Origin: Pseudonocardia sp. EC080619-01
Lineage (GTDB): Bacteria; Actinomycetota; Actinomycetes; Mycobacteriales; Pseudonocardiaceae
Reading direction: 5' to 3'
Assembly: GCF_001420995.1 (NCBI RefSeq)
Contig: NZ_CP012184.1
Span: 4,510,501 to 4,574,500 of the forward strand
Length of the DNA: 64,000 nucleotides
This document shows positions 39,944-48,370 of this stretch, in pieces. Each line of letters begins with the position of its first letter. Positions within the stretch are counted from its first letter, which is position 1. Under the pieces are notes generated by a model. That model had not been told where the DNA came from. It made no database searches and was given only the letters and a program-made list of their open reading frames with translations. Position numbers and translations under genes: made by a program.

Positions 39944-40944
39944 CGCGCGGACTCCTTTCCGAGCCGGACCCGCGGGTCGAGCAGCGGGTACGCGAGGTCG
40001 ATCAGCAGCTGGACGCCGATCGCCAGCGCGGCGGTGACCAGCACCGTCGCCTGGATCAGCGGGTAGTCGCGGGTCTCCAGGGCGCGGACGACGAGCGAGC
40101 CGACGCCGGGCCAGGAGAGCACCACCTCGACGACCACGACGCCGTTGAGCATCGCGGCGAACCGGGTGCCGAGCGCGGTGAGGACGGGGATGGCGGAGTT
40201 CGCCATCGCGAAGCGCCAGACGAGCGTGCGCTCGCTCGTCCCGCGGGCCCGGGCGACCGTCAGGTACGGCGAGGTCAGCGCCCCCGTCATCTCCCGGCGG
40301 ACCAGCCGGGAGATCAGCGCGATCTGCAGGATCGCCACCGTGAGCGTCGGCAGCACCAGCCCCGACCAGGTCGCGAACCCGGACGCCGGCAGCACCGGGA
40401 CCAGCACCGAGAACAGCGTGAGCAGCATGACGCCGCTCCAGAAGTCGGGCATCGACTGCCCGGCGACCGTGACGACGTTGGCCCCGAGCTCGCGGCCGGT
40501 GTCGGCGCGCCGGGCCATCCAGATGCCCAGCGGCACGGCGACGAGCGTCGTCACCAGCACGGCGGAGACCGCGAGGGTGATCGTGTACGGCACCCGGCCG
40601 AGGACGACGTCGAGTGCGGGCGCCTGGAACGAGTAGCTGGTCCCGAGGTCACCGGCCAGCAGGTTCCGCAGGAACGTCAGGTACTGGGTGAGCACCGGCT
40701 CGTCCAGGCCGAGCTGGGCGCGGATCCGCTCGAGGTCCTCGGGCGAGGCGTTCGGACCGGCGTAGGCGGCGGCCGGGTCGCCCGGGGCGAGCCGCACCAG
40801 CACGAACACGGTCGAGATCGTCAGGAAGATCGTGAGCAGGCCCTGCCCGACGCGGACCACGGCGTAGCGGGCGAGCCCGGCGGCCCGGGACGGCGCGCGG
40901 CGAGCGGCGGAGCCCGTCCCGGTGGGCGCGGTCGTGACGGTCAT
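39940..40944 (-). CDS. ABC importer permease (OppB/DppB-like)
   Basis: A 334-residue permease of the DppB class. Features are the first helix with the opening VVRVGQGLLTIFLTISTVFV, the periplasmic loop RLAPGDPAAAYAGPNASPED, several helices and the EAA loop in LTVARARGTSERTLVWRFAM (about residues 228-247). It partners with the OppC-like permease. Its gene overlaps those of the binding protein and the OppC-like protein by four bases. Confidence 0.88.
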   Translation of the reverse strand: MTVTTAPTGTGSAARRAPSRAAGLARYAVVRVGQGLLTIFLTISTVFVLVRLAPGDPAAAYAGPNASPEDLERIRAQLGLDEPVLTQYLTFLRNLLAGDLGTSYSFQAPALDVVLGRVPYTITLAVSAVLVTTLVAVPLGIWMARRADTGRELGANVVTVAGQSMPDFWSGVMLLTLFSVLVPVLPASGFATWSGLVLPTLTVAILQIALISRLVRREMTGALTSPYLTVARARGTSERTLVWRFAMANSAIPVLTALGTRFAAMLNGVVVVEVVLSWPGVGSLVVRALETRDYPLIQATVLVTAALAIGVQLLIDLAYPLLDPRVRLGKESAR

Positions 40945-42524
40945 GCCGATGCCCCCAGCGCGACGGAGGAGAGGTCGTAGGAGTTGGTGGGCAGCAGCTC
41001 GATGCCGGAGACCCGCTGCCGGCGGGCCTGCACGACGTCGGGCACGAACGCCCAGAGGCACGGCCAGGTGTCCCAGATCTTCTTCTGGGCGCCGGCGAGG
41101 GCGGCCTCCCGGCGGGCCGGGTCGGTCTCGGCCGCCGCGGCGTCCAGCGTGCGGGCGACCTCGGGCACGACGTAGCCCTGGTAGGTGTCGCGGGTCCGCT
41201 CCTTGGCCGGGGTGCCGCCGTACATGCCCTGCAGCACGGTCGCGGCCTCGCCGGTGGGCCCGGCGAACCCGTTGCCGAGCACGTCCCAGTCCCCGCCGCG
41301 GCCCTGCCGCCAGGCGGTGATGTCCCCGCCGGGCTGGAACTGCTGCAGCCGGGTGCGGACGCCGACCCGGCCGAGCATCCCGGCGACCGACTCCATCACC
41401 GAGGTGTCGGCGGGGAACTCGCCCGACTCCCAGATGATCGTCAGCTCCAGGTCGCGCACGCCGGCCGCGTCGAGCATCTGCCGGCAGCGGGCCGGGTCGT
41501 AGCGGTAGCCGCCGGTGTCGGCGGCGCCGCTCAGCGCCGAGGCGACGACGCCGCGGGCGGGTTGCACCGAGCCGACCAGGACGTCGCGGGCCAGTGCCTC
41601 GCCGTCGACGGCGTAGGTCAGCGCCTCGCGCACCCGGGGATCGGCCAGCGGGTGCCCCGGGGGCTTGCGGAAGTTGTAGAAGAGCTGGTTGGTGCGGGTG
41701 CTGGGGGAGCGGTCCAGGATCACCGACGGCAGCCCGGCGAGCTGCTCGGCGGAGTCGGGGGTGATGCTGTCGATGACGTCGAGCTCGCCCGAGCGCATCG
41801 CGACGACCCGGCTGGACTCCTCGGGCACGAACCGGACCTGCACCGACTCCAGGTGCGCCGCGGCACCCCAGTAGTTCTCGTTGCGGACCAGCGTGTAGTC
41901 GCCGGTGCCGGTGTTCGCCTCGGCGACCCGGAAGGGGCCGGAGCCGATGCCGTCGGTGAGCTGCTCGGGGCGGTTGGCCGCGGCCGGGGTGACGAGGACG
42001 TTCGCCATCAGCAGGTCCATCACCGGCACCGGGTCCGAGGTCACCAGCCGGAACGTCCGGTCGTCGACCGGGCGCACCGTCGGGATCTCGGGGAACAGGC
42101 TGGCGATGAACCCGCCGTTGACCTCGCCGTAGCACCGCAGTGCCACGTCGACGTCGGTCACGGTGACGGGGCTGCCGTCGGAGTAGCGGACGCCGTCGCG
42201 CAGCCGGACCGTCCACTCGGTGGGCCCGGTCCGCTCGAAGCGGTCGGCGAGCACCGGCTGCGCGGTCTGGCCGGGGCCGACCCGGGTCAGGGCCTGCCGG
42301 ACGGCGCGCTGGACGGTGACGGCGCCGTCGAACTGGTTGAGCTTGTTGTCCAGGCTGGCGAGGGAGCGGTTGAGCCCGAGGACGATCGTCCCGGGGCCGG
42401 GTGCGCCGGTCGGGCCGGCGCATCCGGCGAGCGGGACGGCCGCGGTCCCGGCGACGGCCAGTGCGGTCCACCGCAGGAACGCCCGGCGGTCGAGTCGCGG
42501 GCCGGCCTGTCGGTCAAGGGTCAT
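40941..42524 (-). CDS. ABC importer binding protein, family 5, Tat lipoprotein
   Basis: A 527-residue extracellular solute-binding protein of the peptide/opine family (SBP_bac_5). The N-terminus has a twin-arginine motif LDRRAFLRWTALA followed by a lipobox LAGC near residue 34, indicating Tat export and lipid anchoring. The mature sequence has the family pattern GLNRSLASLDNKLNQFDGAV, WTVRLRDGVRYSDGSPVT and the YDLSS end. It is the first gene of the seven-gene transport operon, downstream of GCGC-rich sites in the 185-bp gap after deoR. ATG at 42524 is chosen because it begins the Tat signal. Confidence 0.88.
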   Translation of the reverse strand: MTLDRQAGPRLDRRAFLRWTALAVAGTAAVPLAGCAGPTGAPGPGTIVLGLNRSLASLDNKLNQFDGAVTVQRAVRQALTRVGPGQTAQPVLADRFERTGPTEWTVRLRDGVRYSDGSPVTVTDVDVALRCYGEVNGGFIASLFPEIPTVRPVDDRTFRLVTSDPVPVMDLLMANVLVTPAAANRPEQLTDGIGSGPFRVAEANTGTGDYTLVRNENYWGAAAHLESVQVRFVPEESSRVVAMRSGELDVIDSITPDSAEQLAGLPSVILDRSPSTRTNQLFYNFRKPPGHPLADPRVREALTYAVDGEALARDVLVGSVQPARGVVASALSGAADTGGYRYDPARCRQMLDAAGVRDLELTIIWESGEFPADTSVMESVAGMLGRVGVRTRLQQFQPGGDITAWRQGRGGDWDVLGNGFAGPTGEAATVLQGMYGGTPAKERTRDTYQGYVVPEVARTLDAAAAETDPARREAALAGAQKKIWDTWPCLWAFVPDVVQARRQRVSGIELLPTNSYDLSSVALGASA

Positions 42525-42596
42525 CGTCGACCTCCGGAGGCGGGGGAGGGGCGCGGTGGGAGACCACCGGGCCCAGCGGGTCCTACGCTCGCACTG

Positions 42597-42707
42597 TGTG
42601 CGCGATGTGCGCAAGACCGGATTTGGAGCGCGCATTGCGCGCACATGTGGGCACGCCAGGTGAGCGTGGGTGAGAGTGATCGATCGGTTCGCGCGAAACG
42701 CGCAGCA
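42597..42707. promoter_or_regulatory. control region of the transport operon with GCGC-rich repeats
   Basis: The gap holds a TGTGCGC direct repeat (42597-42603, 42606-42612), a palindrome GCGCGCA-T-TGCGCGC (42628-42642) and GCGCGAAACGCGCAGCA (42691-42707). The last matches 15 of 17 bases of GCGCGAAGCGCGCAGAA at 45868-45884, suggesting DeoR sites. Confidence 0.55.
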
Positions 42708-42709
42708 GG

Positions 42710-43498
42710 TCAGGCGACGCCGTCGGTCGTGTCGGCGACCGTCACCGTCACCCCGGAGCCGCGCAGCGCGGCCAGCTGGGCCGTGTCGGCGGCCGGGTCG
42801 GTGATCAGCGTCCAGCCCGGTTCGAGCCGGGCCCAGGCGTGGAACGGCCTGCGCCCCAGCTTGTCCGCGTGCGCGAGCACGTAGACCGCCGAGGCACGGC
42901 GCGCCATCAGCTCCTTGAGCCGGGTCTGGGCGAGCTCGGCCTCGCAGAGCCCGCCGTCGGTGGTCACGCCGTCGGCCCCGAGGAACGCCCGGTCGAAGCT
43001 CAGGTGCTCCAGTGCGGCCTCGGCGAGCGGGCCGACGAAGCCCTGGCTCACCGGGCGCAGCGTGCCGCCGAGACAGTGCACGGTGACGCCCTCGGCGTCG
43101 GACAGCTCCCCGAGCGCGGTCAGCCCGGTGGTCACCACGGTGATCCCGGGTACCGCACGCAGCTCGTGGGCGAGCGCCCCGACGGTGGAACCGGCGTCGA
43201 GCAGCACGGTCTCGCCGGGCCGCACCAGCGCCGCCGCCGACCGTGCGATCGCGCGCTTGGCGCCGAACGCCTCCCCGATCCGCTGCCGCAGCGACGTCTC
43301 GGGGTGCGCGGACAGCGCCATCGCGCCGCCGTAGGTGCGGGCCAGCCGGCCCTCGGCGGTCAGCTGGGCGAGGTCGCGCCGGATCGTGGACGCGGTGACG
43401 TCGAAGGCGTGCGAGAGCTCCTCGACGCTGGCGAGGCCACTCGTCGTCGCGAGCCGGACGATCTCGTCCCGGCGGGCACGTGATCCGCGGGGCGGCAT
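42710..43498 (-). CDS. DeoR/GlpR-family regulator of the acid-sugar island
   Basis: A 262-residue regulator. The N-terminal winged helix is RRDEIVRLATTSGLASVEEL followed by FDVTASTIRRDLAQLTAEGR (about residues 9-50), the DeoR signature. The C-terminal sugar-phosphate isomerase-like sensor contains LDAGSTVGALAHEL, LGADGVTTDGGLCEAELAQT and VLAHADKLGRRPFHAWA. Members sense phosphorylated sugar intermediates, and the sensor here plausibly binds a product of the adjacent kinase. It lies between the transport operon and the kinase-dehydrogenase gene, four bases after the latter, so is co-transcribed with it. Repeated GCGC-rich half-sites on both sides of the cluster are its probable targets. Confidence 0.88.
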   Translation of the reverse strand: MPPRGSRARRDEIVRLATTSGLASVEELSHAFDVTASTIRRDLAQLTAEGRLARTYGGAMALSAHPETSLRQRIGEAFGAKRAIARSAAALVRPGETVLLDAGSTVGALAHELRAVPGITVVTTGLTALGELSDAEGVTVHCLGGTLRPVSQGFVGPLAEAALEHLSFDRAFLGADGVTTDGGLCEAELAQTRLKELMARRASAVYVLAHADKLGRRPFHAWARLEPGWTLITDPAADTAQLAALRGSGVTVTVADTTDGVA

Positions 43499-43502
43499 GG
43501 CG

Positions 43503-45731
43503 TCACGCTACCGGTCGGGCGGCGAGCTCCACGGCCTGCCGCAGTGCCTCGACCATCGACCCGGCGTCGGCCTTCCCGGTGCCGGCGATGTCGAACGCGG
43601 TCCCGTGGTCGACCGAGGTCCGGATGACCGGCAGCCCGACGGTCAGGTTGACGCCGTTCTCGATGCCGAGCACCTTGACCGGGCCGTGGCCCTGGTCGTG
43701 GTACATCGCGACGATCAGGTCGTAGTCGCCCCGCCCGGCCAGGAAGAACGCGGTGTCGGCCGGCAGCGGGCCGCGGGCGTCGATCCCGTCGGCGCGCAGC
43801 ACCTCCAGCGCGGGGACGATCTTCTCGGCCTCCTCGCCGTAGCCGAACAGGCCGTTCTCCCCGGCGTGCGGGTTGATCCCGCAGACGCCGATCCGGGGGG
43901 CCTCCACACCGGACCGCACCAGCGCCTCGTGTCCACGCCGGACGGTGCGCTCGACCAGGCCGGGCTCGATCCGCGCGACGGCGTCGATCAGTCCGATGTG
44001 CGTGGTCACGTGCACGACCTTCACCGTCGGCGTCGACAGCATCATCGACACCTCCTCGGTGCCGGTCAGGTGCGCGAGCAGCTCGGTGTGACCGGGGAAG
44101 CGGTGGCCGGCGGCGTGCAGCGCCTCCTTGTTCAGCGGCGCGGTGCAGATCGCCTGCACCCGCCCGGCGACGGCGAGCGCGGCCGCGGCCTCGACGTAGC
44201 GGTAGGCGCCCTCACCGGCGGCCGCGGAGACGGTGCCCCACGGCAGGTCCGCGGGCAGCTCGCCGACCTGCAGCACGCAGACCCGGTCCGGTCCGGGCGC
44301 GGCGCTCTCCACGTCGTCGACGGCGACGATCTCGGCCGGGTGACCCAGGACGGCCGCGGCCCGGCGCAGCCGGTCCGCGTCGCCGATCACGACGGGACGG
44401 CACCGGCCGAGGACGTCCGGGTGCACGAGGGCCGGGACGATCACCTCGGGGCCGATCCCGGCGGCGTCGCCCATGGTGACGGCGACGGTCGGGAGTGGTG
44501 CGCCGGCCCCGGCGGGGACCTGCGGGGAGACGGTGGCGGTCATGCGGCTGCCTTCCGATCGTTCGGTGCGGTGCGGAGGGTCCTGGGTCGGACCGGTGGG
44601 TGGGGCGACGGCGGTGGCCATCGCGGCCAGCGAGTCGTCGTCGCCGAAGCTGCCGGGCCGGGTGACGACCTGCCGCCCGCCCGCGGCGGCGCTGCGGACC
44701 GCGCCGTGCGCGACCTGGCCGAGCGGGACGAGCCGGTCGGTGCCCAGCGCGTCGAGCACCCGGCGGGCGGTCTCGCCGCCGGTGAGGACGAGGTGCGGGC
44801 CGTCCGGCCCGCCGGCCAGCGCCGTCGCGGCCCGCGACAGCGCGCCGGCGACGGCGGCGGGGTCGCCGCGCAGGTCCGGGTCCGGCCGCAGCACGGTGAC
44901 GCCCGGTCCCGCGGGGCCGTCCGGCACCGGGTCACCGGGGCGCAGCCGGATCTCGACGGCGCCGTCGTCGAGCAGGCGGGCGACCTGCCGGGCGGCGACC
45001 GGCTCCGCCGACCCGACGACGGCCAGCACCGGCCGCGGCGCGCCGTCCGGGGCGTCCCCGGTGCCGAGCCCGGGACGCCCGGTGGCACGGCCGAGTGCCG
45101 CGGCGAATCCGCCGGAGCCCGCGGTCGCGACCCCGGCCGCCGCGGCCGCGGCGGCGACGAGGTCCAGGTCGTCGTCGGTATCGGCGTCGCAGAGCACGAC
45201 CGGGCCGCGCGCGAGGGCCGCCGCCAGTGCGGCGTGCGGGTCGCGGCGCAGCTCGGCGACGCCCAGCACGACGGCGTCCGGCCGGCCGGTGGCGACGTGC
45301 AGGTCGTCCGGCGCGGGGTGCGGTTCCATCCGCCAGGCGTCGGTGCGGTGCAGCGGGACCCCGTCGAGGTGGACGACCCCGCCCGAGACCGTGCGCCCGG
45401 CGCCCGGCAGGGCCGCGGCGACGACGACCGGTCCCCGCCCGGCGAGCGCCCCGATCCCCGCGGCGACGTTCCCCCGCAGCAGCGAGTCGATCTTCAGGAA
45501 GGTCCGCGTGCCGGCCGGCGCGGCGTCGAGGACGCGGCGCGTGCGGTCGGCGGCGACGGCGGGTGCGGCGGTGCGGCAGTGCAGGTCGACGACGGTCAGC
45601 CCGGTCGCGGGCAGGTCGGCGCCCGGGGCGAGCAGGATCGTGGCCGGCTCGCCGGGTACGGCGAGCACGGCGGCCGTCTCGGCGGCGCCGGAGAGGTCGT
45701 CGGCGAGCACGAGCACGGGCGTGGCGGTCAT
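43503..45731 (-). CDS. fusion of DUF1537 four-carbon acid-sugar kinase and PdxA2-type dehydrogenase
   Basis: A single open frame of 742 residues. Residues 1 to about 385 are a DUF1537 kinase, which phosphorylates tetronates at O4: LVLADDLSGAAETAAVLA at the start, TFLKIDSLLRGNVAAG near 95, LTGGETARRVLDALG near 325 and VTRPGSFGDDDS near 370. A Pro/Thr/Ser linker follows. Residues 397-742 are a PdxA2-like 4-phosphate dehydrogenase with VTMGDAAGIGPEVI, the metal-ligand motif FPGHTELLAHL, MYHDQGHGPVK and HGTAFDIAGTGKAD. Together they would turn a four-carbon acid (threonate or erythronate type) into dihydroxyacetone phosphate and CO2. An internal ATG at 44543 with GGAAGG upstream could also yield free PdxA2. 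Usually these are two proteins. Confidence 0.86.
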   Translation of the reverse strand: MTATPVLVLADDLSGAAETAAVLAVPGEPATILLAPGADLPATGLTVVDLHCRTAAPAVAADRTRRVLDAAPAGTRTFLKIDSLLRGNVAAGIGALAGRGPVVVAAALPGAGRTVSGGVVHLDGVPLHRTDAWRMEPHPAPDDLHVATGRPDAVVLGVAELRRDPHAALAAALARGPVVLCDADTDDDLDLVAAAAAAAGVATAGSGGFAAALGRATGRPGLGTGDAPDGAPRPVLAVVGSAEPVAARQVARLLDDGAVEIRLRPGDPVPDGPAGPGVTVLRPDPDLRGDPAAVAGALSRAATALAGGPDGPHLVLTGGETARRVLDALGTDRLVPLGQVAHGAVRSAAAGGRQVVTRPGSFGDDDSLAAMATAVAPPTGPTQDPPHRTERSEGSRMTATVSPQVPAGAGAPLPTVAVTMGDAAGIGPEVIVPALVHPDVLGRCRPVVIGDADRLRRAAAVLGHPAEIVAVDDVESAAPGPDRVCVLQVGELPADLPWGTVSAAAGEGAYRYVEAAAALAVAGRVQAICTAPLNKEALHAAGHRFPGHTELLAHLTGTEEVSMMLSTPTVKVVHVTTHIGLIDAVARIEPGLVERTVRRGHEALVRSGVEAPRIGVCGINPHAGENGLFGYGEEAEKIVPALEVLRADGIDARGPLPADTAFFLAGRGDYDLIVAMYHDQGHGPVKVLGIENGVNLTVGLPVIRTSVDHGTAFDIAGTGKADAGSMVEALRQAVELAARPVA

Positions 45732-45807
45732 CGAGCACCTCCCTCGGGCGTCGTCGTCGCGGGGACCGGCGGTGCGCCGGTCGTGCACATCATGCAGCAA
45801 ACGCGCG

Positions 45808-45884
45808 TTCTGCGCGAGCACTTCTGCGCAGAACAAGCAGAAATTCGCGATCTGGACCGACAGTATTGCGCGAAGCGCGCAGAA
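45808..45884. promoter_or_regulatory. divergent control region with four TTCTGCGC/GCGCAGAA half-sites
   Basis: TTCTGCGC occurs at 45808-45815 and 45822-45829, and GCGCAGAA at 45826-45833 and 45877-45884. The pair at 45822-45833 forms the perfect palindrome TTCTGCGCAGAA. GCGCGAAGCGCGCAGAA (45868-45884) matches a site before the transport operon. The region separates the kinase-PdxA2 gene from the Nramp-like gene. Confidence 0.6.
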
Positions 45885-45967
45885 TGTGTCATGTTCTGCC
45901 CGGCGCAGTCGCGCCGACCGATCACCCCGGCGGCCGGTTCCCCGGCCTCACCACGGACCAGAACGGG

Positions 45968-47401
45968 ATGTCGATGACGACGACCGACGACACGGCGGGT
46001 CGCGCCGCACGGACCGGCTCGCCCGACCCGTACGCGCTGGACCCGGCCGATGTCCGCCCCCCGCCGACCACGTTCGGCGGCCGCCTGCGCCACCTCGGCC
46101 CCGGACTGATCCTGTCCGCCGCGGTCGTCGGGTCCGGTGAGCTCATCACCACCACCGCGCTCGGCGCGAAGGCCGGGTTCGTCCTGCTGTGGCTGGTCGT
46201 CGCCAGCACCGCGGTCAAGGTCTGGGTGCAGATGGAGCTCGCCCGCTGGGCGATCCTCTCCGGCAAGCCCGCCCTGGAGGGCTACGCGCAGGTCCCGCCG
46301 CGGATCGGCCGGATCAGCTGGATCAACGTGCTGTGGATCCTGATGGACGGCGCGAAGATCCTCCAGCGCGGCGGGATCATCGGCGGCGCCGTCGCGGCGC
46401 TGAGCATCCTCTGGCCGATCGTCGGCGAGCCGCTGTCGTTCCCGTCGCTGCTCACCTGGACCGTGATCACCGTCGCGAGCGTGCTGTTCCTGCTCCGCAC
46501 CAACCGCTACGGCGTGGTCGAGAAGGTCTGCTTCGTCGCGGTCCTGCTGTTCACCGTCGCCACCGTCGGGCTGGCGCTGGGCCTGCCGCTCACCCCGTTC
46601 GGGTACGGCGGCGACGACCTCGCACTCGGCTTCGAGTTCCTCATCCCGGCCGGCACGCTCGGCTTCGCGATCGCGATGTTCGGCATCACCGGCGTCGGCG
46701 CCGACGAGATGACCACCTACTCGTACTGGTGCATCGAGAAGGGCTACGCCCGCTGGACCGGCCCGGAGGACGGCACCGAGGAGCGCGCCCGCCGCGCCGA
46801 GGGCTGGCTCAAGGTCATGCGGCTCGACGTGTTCGTGTCCTGGCTGGTGTGCACGGTCTGCACGCTGTCGTTCTACCTGATCGGCGCGTCCGTGCTGCAC
46901 CCCCAGGGGCTCGTCCCGTCCGGCAACGAGATGATCACGACGCTCTCCCGGATGTACACCGACACGCTCGGCGAGTGGGCGATGTACGCCTTCCTGGTCG
47001 GCGCCGTCGCGGTGCTGTACTCGACGTTCGTCGCCTCCACCGCCAGCGTCCCGCGGCTCTGGACGCACACCCTGTCGCTGCTCGGTGTGCTGGACTGGCG
47101 GGACCGGGCCGCCCGCGAGAAGTGGATCCGCATCCTCACGATGACCATGCCCCCGGTCTGGGCGCTGGGTTACCTCGCGGTGCAGTCGCCGGTGCTGATG
47201 GTCCAGATCGGCGGGGTGGCCGGCGGGGTGTTCCTGCTCGCGGTCGTCGTCGCCGTCTGGTACCTGCGTACGACCGAGGTCGACCGGCGGTTCCGGTCGA
47301 ACCCGCTGCTCACCGTCGCGCTGGCGCTGTCCAGCCTCGCGGTGACGGCGCTGGCCGTGTACTCCCTGCTCGACACGTTCGGCGTGGACTTCGGAGGATG
47401 A
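45968..47401 (+). CDS. Nramp-like membrane carrier without the metal motifs
   Basis: A 477-residue membrane protein with about eleven helices and the overall fold order of Nramp metal transporters (LGPGLILSAAVVGSGELITT at helix 1). The metal-binding DPGN of helix 1 is replaced by VGSGE and the MPH of helix 6 by GVGADEMT, so a transition-metal role is unlikely. It is the first of five overlapping genes for sugar-acid catabolism, which suggests transport of an acidic sugar or its product. ATG at 45968 has only a weak ribosome binding site; a second ATG two codons later is possible. Its stop overlaps the next start by four bases. Confidence 0.82.
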   Translation: MSMTTTDDTAGRAARTGSPDPYALDPADVRPPPTTFGGRLRHLGPGLILSAAVVGSGELITTTALGAKAGFVLLWLVVASTAVKVWVQMELARWAILSGKPALEGYAQVPPRIGRISWINVLWILMDGAKILQRGGIIGGAVAALSILWPIVGEPLSFPSLLTWTVITVASVLFLLRTNRYGVVEKVCFVAVLLFTVATVGLALGLPLTPFGYGGDDLALGFEFLIPAGTLGFAIAMFGITGVGADEMTTYSYWCIEKGYARWTGPEDGTEERARRAEGWLKVMRLDVFVSWLVCTVCTLSFYLIGASVLHPQGLVPSGNEMITTLSRMYTDTLGEWAMYAFLVGAVAVLYSTFVASTASVPRLWTHTLSLLGVLDWRDRAAREKWIRILTMTMPPVWALGYLAVQSPVLMVQIGGVAGGVFLLAVVVAVWYLRTTEVDRRFRSNPLLTVALALSSLAVTALAVYSLLDTFGVDFGG

Positions 47402-48357
47402 CCGCAGTGAACCCCCGGCCCCGTGTGCTGATCACGACCCCGAGCTTCGGCGCGCGCTCCGACGCTCCCTGGACGGCGCTGAAGGACGCCGGGCTGGAGC
47501 CGGTCGTCCGCACCGACCGGCACCCGCTGCCCGCCGCCGAGCTGGCCGCGCTGATGCCCGGCGTCGACGCCGCGATCGTCGGCCTCGACGAGGTGACCGC
47601 CGAGGTGCTCGACGCCGCGGACGGGCTGCGCGTGCTGGCCAAGCACGGCGTCGGCGTCGACAACCTCGACGTCGCGGCCGCCGCCGCCCGGGGCGTGACC
47701 GTCGTCAACACCCCGGGTGCGAACACCGGGGCGGTCGCCGACCTCGCGTTCGCGCTGCTGCTCTCGCTGGCCCGCCGGATCCCGCAGGCGCACGCCTCGA
47801 CCGCGGCCGGCCGCTGGGAGCGCTTCTTCGGCCCGGAGCTCGCCGGCCGCACCCTCGCGGTGGTCGGGTTCGGCCGGATCGGACGGGCGGTGGCCCGGCG
47901 CGCCTCCGGGTTCGACATGGAGGTCGTCGCGCACGACCCCTTCCTGCCCGGCACCGAGGCCGACGGCGTCCCGCTGCTCGGCCTCACCGAGTGCCTGGCC
48001 CGCGCCGACGCCGTCACCCTGCACCTGCCCGGCGGCTCCGGCACCCCGCTCATCGGTGCCCCCGAGCTCGCCGCCATGCGGCCCGGCTCCTACCTCGTCA
48101 ACACCGCCCGCGGCGACCTGGTCGACGAGGCCGCCCTCGCCGCGACCCTGCACGACGGCCACCTGGCCGGGGCGGGCGTGGACGCGTTCGCCGTCGAACC
48201 GCCGGCCGGGAGCCCCCTGCTCACCGCGCCGAACGTCGTCCTCACCCCGCACGTGGGGGCCGCGAGCGACGACGCCAACGCCGCGATGGGCTCGATGGTC
48301 GTCGCGGACATCACCCGGGTGCTCCGCGGCGAGCGGCCCGCCCACCCCGTCGGCTGA
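47398..48357 (+). CDS. D-2-hydroxyacid dehydrogenase
   Basis: A 319-residue NAD-dependent D-2-hydroxyacid dehydrogenase of the phosphoglycerate/formate/glycerate dehydrogenase family. The substrate and hinge segment is KHGVGVDNLDVAAA; the nucleotide loop is VVGFGRIGRAVARR (about residues 155-168). The catalytic Arg, Glu and His lie in LVNTARGDLVDEAAL, AGVDAFAVEPP and LTPHVGAASDD. It may oxidise a 2-hydroxy acid or reduce hydroxypyruvate or tartronate semialdehyde. The ATG overlaps the Nramp-like stop codon, with GGAGG just upstream, so it is translationally coupled. Confidence 0.88.
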   Translation: MTAVNPRPRVLITTPSFGARSDAPWTALKDAGLEPVVRTDRHPLPAAELAALMPGVDAAIVGLDEVTAEVLDAADGLRVLAKHGVGVDNLDVAAAAARGVTVVNTPGANTGAVADLAFALLLSLARRIPQAHASTAAGRWERFFGPELAGRTLAVVGFGRIGRAVARRASGFDMEVVAHDPFLPGTEADGVPLLGLTECLARADAVTLHLPGGSGTPLIGAPELAAMRPGSYLVNTARGDLVDEAALAATLHDGHLAGAGVDAFAVEPPAGSPLLTAPNVVLTPHVGAASDDANAAMGSMVVADITRVLRGERPAHPVG

Positions 48358-48370
48358 GGAGACCGAACAC

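Noticed and set aside
45095..45967. Upstream in-frame extension of the Nramp-like gene
   Set aside because: The extra residues are Arg/Pro-rich shadow of the kinase gene and would cross the divergent control region; the start at 45968 fits the membrane protein.
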